Positions 6,568 through 7,440 of a stretch of DNA of 7,440 nucleotides are shown here, piece by piece (within the stretch, counting starts at the first letter, position 1; each line of letters begins with the position of its first letter). The notes below the pieces were generated by a model that saw only the letters and a list, made by a program, of their open reading frames with translations, searched no databases and was not told the origin of the DNA. Made by a program: the position numbers and the translations under genes. The DNA is taken from NCBI GenBank assembly GCA_027032655.1, contig JALVMZ010000042.1:1-7440 (forward strand), read 5' to 3'. Source of the stretch: Desulfobacteraceae bacterium (GTDB lineage: Bacteria; Desulfobacterota; DSM-4660; Desulfatiglandales; JALVMZ01).

Positions 6568-6697
6568 AGGCTTCTCGGGTGTCCGTGCATCTACTCTGCC
6601 GGCCATCTTCAGGAAAAGGGAGTGAAGAGATGGGTGCCGGGGAGAAATAACGGCACCTGCGGGAAGCCATTAATAATATGGCAGAAGCCTCTTTTTT
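6568..6697 (+). ncRNA. Unidentified GC-rich structured element, candidate small RNA
   Basis: Positions 6569-6668 are 60% G+C by direct count, in an AT-rich intergenic region, and fold as a long rod. The outer stem pairs 6569-6577 with 6660-6668 (9 bp), has a 2-nt bulge (6658-6659), then pairs 6578-6583 with 6652-6657. The inner stems pair 6594-6596 with 6642-6644, 6599-6602 with 6637-6640 and 6603-6607 with 6629-6633, capped by a purine-rich loop near 6611-6623. Both G-U pairs in the outer stem (6575/6662 and 6582/6653) would be A-C mismatches in the opposite transcript, favouring the plus strand. A second GAAGCCT (6684-6690) followed by C and six T could pair with AGGCTTC (6568-6574) and act as a terminator inside the 3' end of the opposing gene. 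I do not recognise the family; SRP RNA, 6S RNA and tRNA do not fit. It could instead be a terminator-like structure between convergent genes or a dispersed repeat. Confidence 0.4.
6633..6657 (+). other. Perfect 7-bp hairpin competing with the rod fold
   Basis: GGTGCCG (6633-6639) is perfectly complementary to CGGCACC (6651-6657) around an 11-nt loop. The same bases 6652-6657 are needed for the rod's outer stem and 6637-6639 for its inner stem, so the two folds exclude each other. With the outer 9-bp stem kept, this hairpin gives a branched, junction-like alternative. Confidence 0.5.
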
Positions 6698-7413
6698 AAT
6701 ATCATATATCCTGTCTCACAGATCGGCTTTAGATTGACAATGTCAGCAGTATTGTATTCAATGAGAATATCAAGAGCCGATTTATCCCCCATCTGGTAAT
6801 AATACCAAAGCCTGACAGCATCATATCCATTCATCCTATTTATCCTTTCACTTCTAATGATTCCCATCTGTTTTTCAATGGACTTTAATCCACCCCTAAA
6901 TCCTGCCCTTTTCATCAGATGCCTGAGATCTATGTGAACCGGGGGCAGAGATATACCCCTGAATCTTCGCTTTATATACGGAATATCAAATGATGAGCCA
7001 TTAAATGTGACCACCATCTTATAATTCCCTATTAAGTCTTCAAAATTCTCCAGGTTAACACCATTTATAAATGTGTAAACTCTAATTCCATCATACAGAC
7101 CTATTATTGTTATTTCATCAGTTCCATCAAGACCTCCGGTGGTCTCAATGTCCAGAAATACAACAGATTGTTTATACTCCTGATAAAGACGCCAGAGCTG
7201 GTTGGAAGGTAATCTTGAACTAAAATATTCAATATTATCTATACATTGAATTGATTTTTTCAACTCATTTTTTATATATTCGTCCTTTTTTGCTGAAAAT
7301 ATGGTATTTTTATGATCTAAAAACTCATCCCAGGTAAGAATTCCCGACTCCCATAATCTTCGCTCAGTCTTAACCCCTATACCAGGAATGTGAATAAAGG
7401 TATGTCTCAGCAA
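6670..7413 (-). CDS. Helix-hairpin-helix plus DEDDy exonuclease / RNase H-like protein (YprB type)
   Basis: This 247-residue protein has an N-terminal helix-hairpin-helix-like motif (IPGIGVKTERRL, residues 9-20), normally a non-specific nucleic-acid grip. A 3'-5' exonuclease-like RNase H fold occupies about residues 83-235. The metal-binding acidic residues are visible: Asp88 and Glu90 in FLDIETTGG, Asp143 in FNGSSFD, and Asp224 in YNTAD, with Tyr220 four residues before it, which makes it DEDDy. It matches the YprB / RNase_H_2 group; the cellular substrate is uncertain, and DNA repair or RNA processing are both possible. No helicase or polymerase domain is attached. The start is TTG at 7413, with AAAGGA upstream at a good distance. 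The frame stays open for nine more codons to the window edge, so a start outside the window is not excluded, although the HTFIHIPGIG beginning looks like a natural N-terminus. It converges on the sugar-kinase gene and its last codons overlap the possible terminator of the GC-rich element. Confidence 0.85.
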   Translation of the reverse strand: MLRHTFIHIPGIGVKTERRLWESGILTWDEFLDHKNTIFSAKKDEYIKNELKKSIQCIDNIEYFSSRLPSNQLWRLYQEYKQSVVFLDIETTGGLDGTDEITIIGLYDGIRVYTFINGVNLENFEDLIGNYKMVVTFNGSSFDIPYIKRRFRGISLPPVHIDLRHLMKRAGFRGGLKSIEKQMGIIRSERINRMNGYDAVRLWYYYQMGDKSALDILIEYNTADIVNLKPICETGYMILKKRLLPYY

Positions 7414-7440
7414 TCTCCAATTCCTTTCTTGATGGCTTAT

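Noticed and set aside
6569..6625. Short plus-strand reading frame through the left half of the element
   Set aside because: There is no start codon or ribosome-binding site, and the strong base-pairing explains the sequence better than coding.
6569..6668. SRP (4.5S) RNA, because of the long rod shape and a CAGGAAAAGGGAG apex
   Set aside because: The highly conserved SRP helix 8 sequence with its GGAA loop and the AGCAGCC side is missing, and the stem next to the loop cannot form. 6S RNA is longer, and tRNA landmarks are absent.
6568..6697. Simple minus-strand intrinsic terminator for the nuclease gene
   Set aside because: In the minus direction the outer stem is followed by a T-rich tract, but about 70 nt lies inside the stem, far larger than a normal terminator loop, and the G-U pairs fit only the plus strand. 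It remains a secondary possibility.

Overview
The window reads as the chromosome of an AT-rich, Gram-negative-type bacterium. It has a lipoprotein with an outer-membrane-type +2 residue, a hybrid HisKA-type kinase with an HDFNN H-box, and the N-terminal motif of the nuclease. From memory of these families, Desulfobacterota or Nitrospirota-like anaerobes fit best; this is inference, as no ribosomal or other marker gene is present.

Layout: (a) 1-126 is a very AT-rich upstream region ending in an extended -10 box that sits almost on the first start codon. (b) 127-1308 (+) encodes a membrane diadenylate cyclase of the CdaA type, fused through a fourth membrane helix to one YbbR (CdaR-like) domain. 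(c) 1309-1511 is a leader holding a weak promoter candidate, a duplicated 14-nt box and a possible 21-codon upstream ORF whose stop overlaps the next start. (d) 1512-5591+ is a tight cluster: a Leu/Ile/Val-type binding lipoprotein (1512-2639), a 982-residue hybrid sensor histidine kinase (2643-5591) and a YihV-like PfkB-family sugar kinase (5575-6510). The gaps are 3 nt and then a 17-nt overlap. (e) 6511-6669 lies between convergent genes. It contains a 100-nt GC-rich island (60 of 100 bases G or C, against 3 of 28 just upstream) that folds into a long imperfect rod or, alternatively, a branched form. (f) 6670-7413 (-) encodes a helix-hairpin-helix plus DEDDy exonuclease/RNase H-like protein.

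How the genes may work together: the binding lipoprotein has no ABC permease or ATPase beside it, and the next gene is a receptor kinase with a periplasmic CACHE-type sensor. A ligand-relay sensory role, as in LuxP/LuxQ or TorT/TorS, is therefore more likely than transport. The coupled sugar kinase suggests the signal relates to a carbohydrate or sugar-like compound. No DNA-binding regulator is present, so the output partner must lie elsewhere. The cyclase gene makes c-di-AMP and is probably a separate transcription unit. The most unusual points are the cyclase-YbbR fusion, the binding-protein/kinase/sugar-kinase operon with its coupled small upstream ORF, and the unidentified GC-rich structured element.
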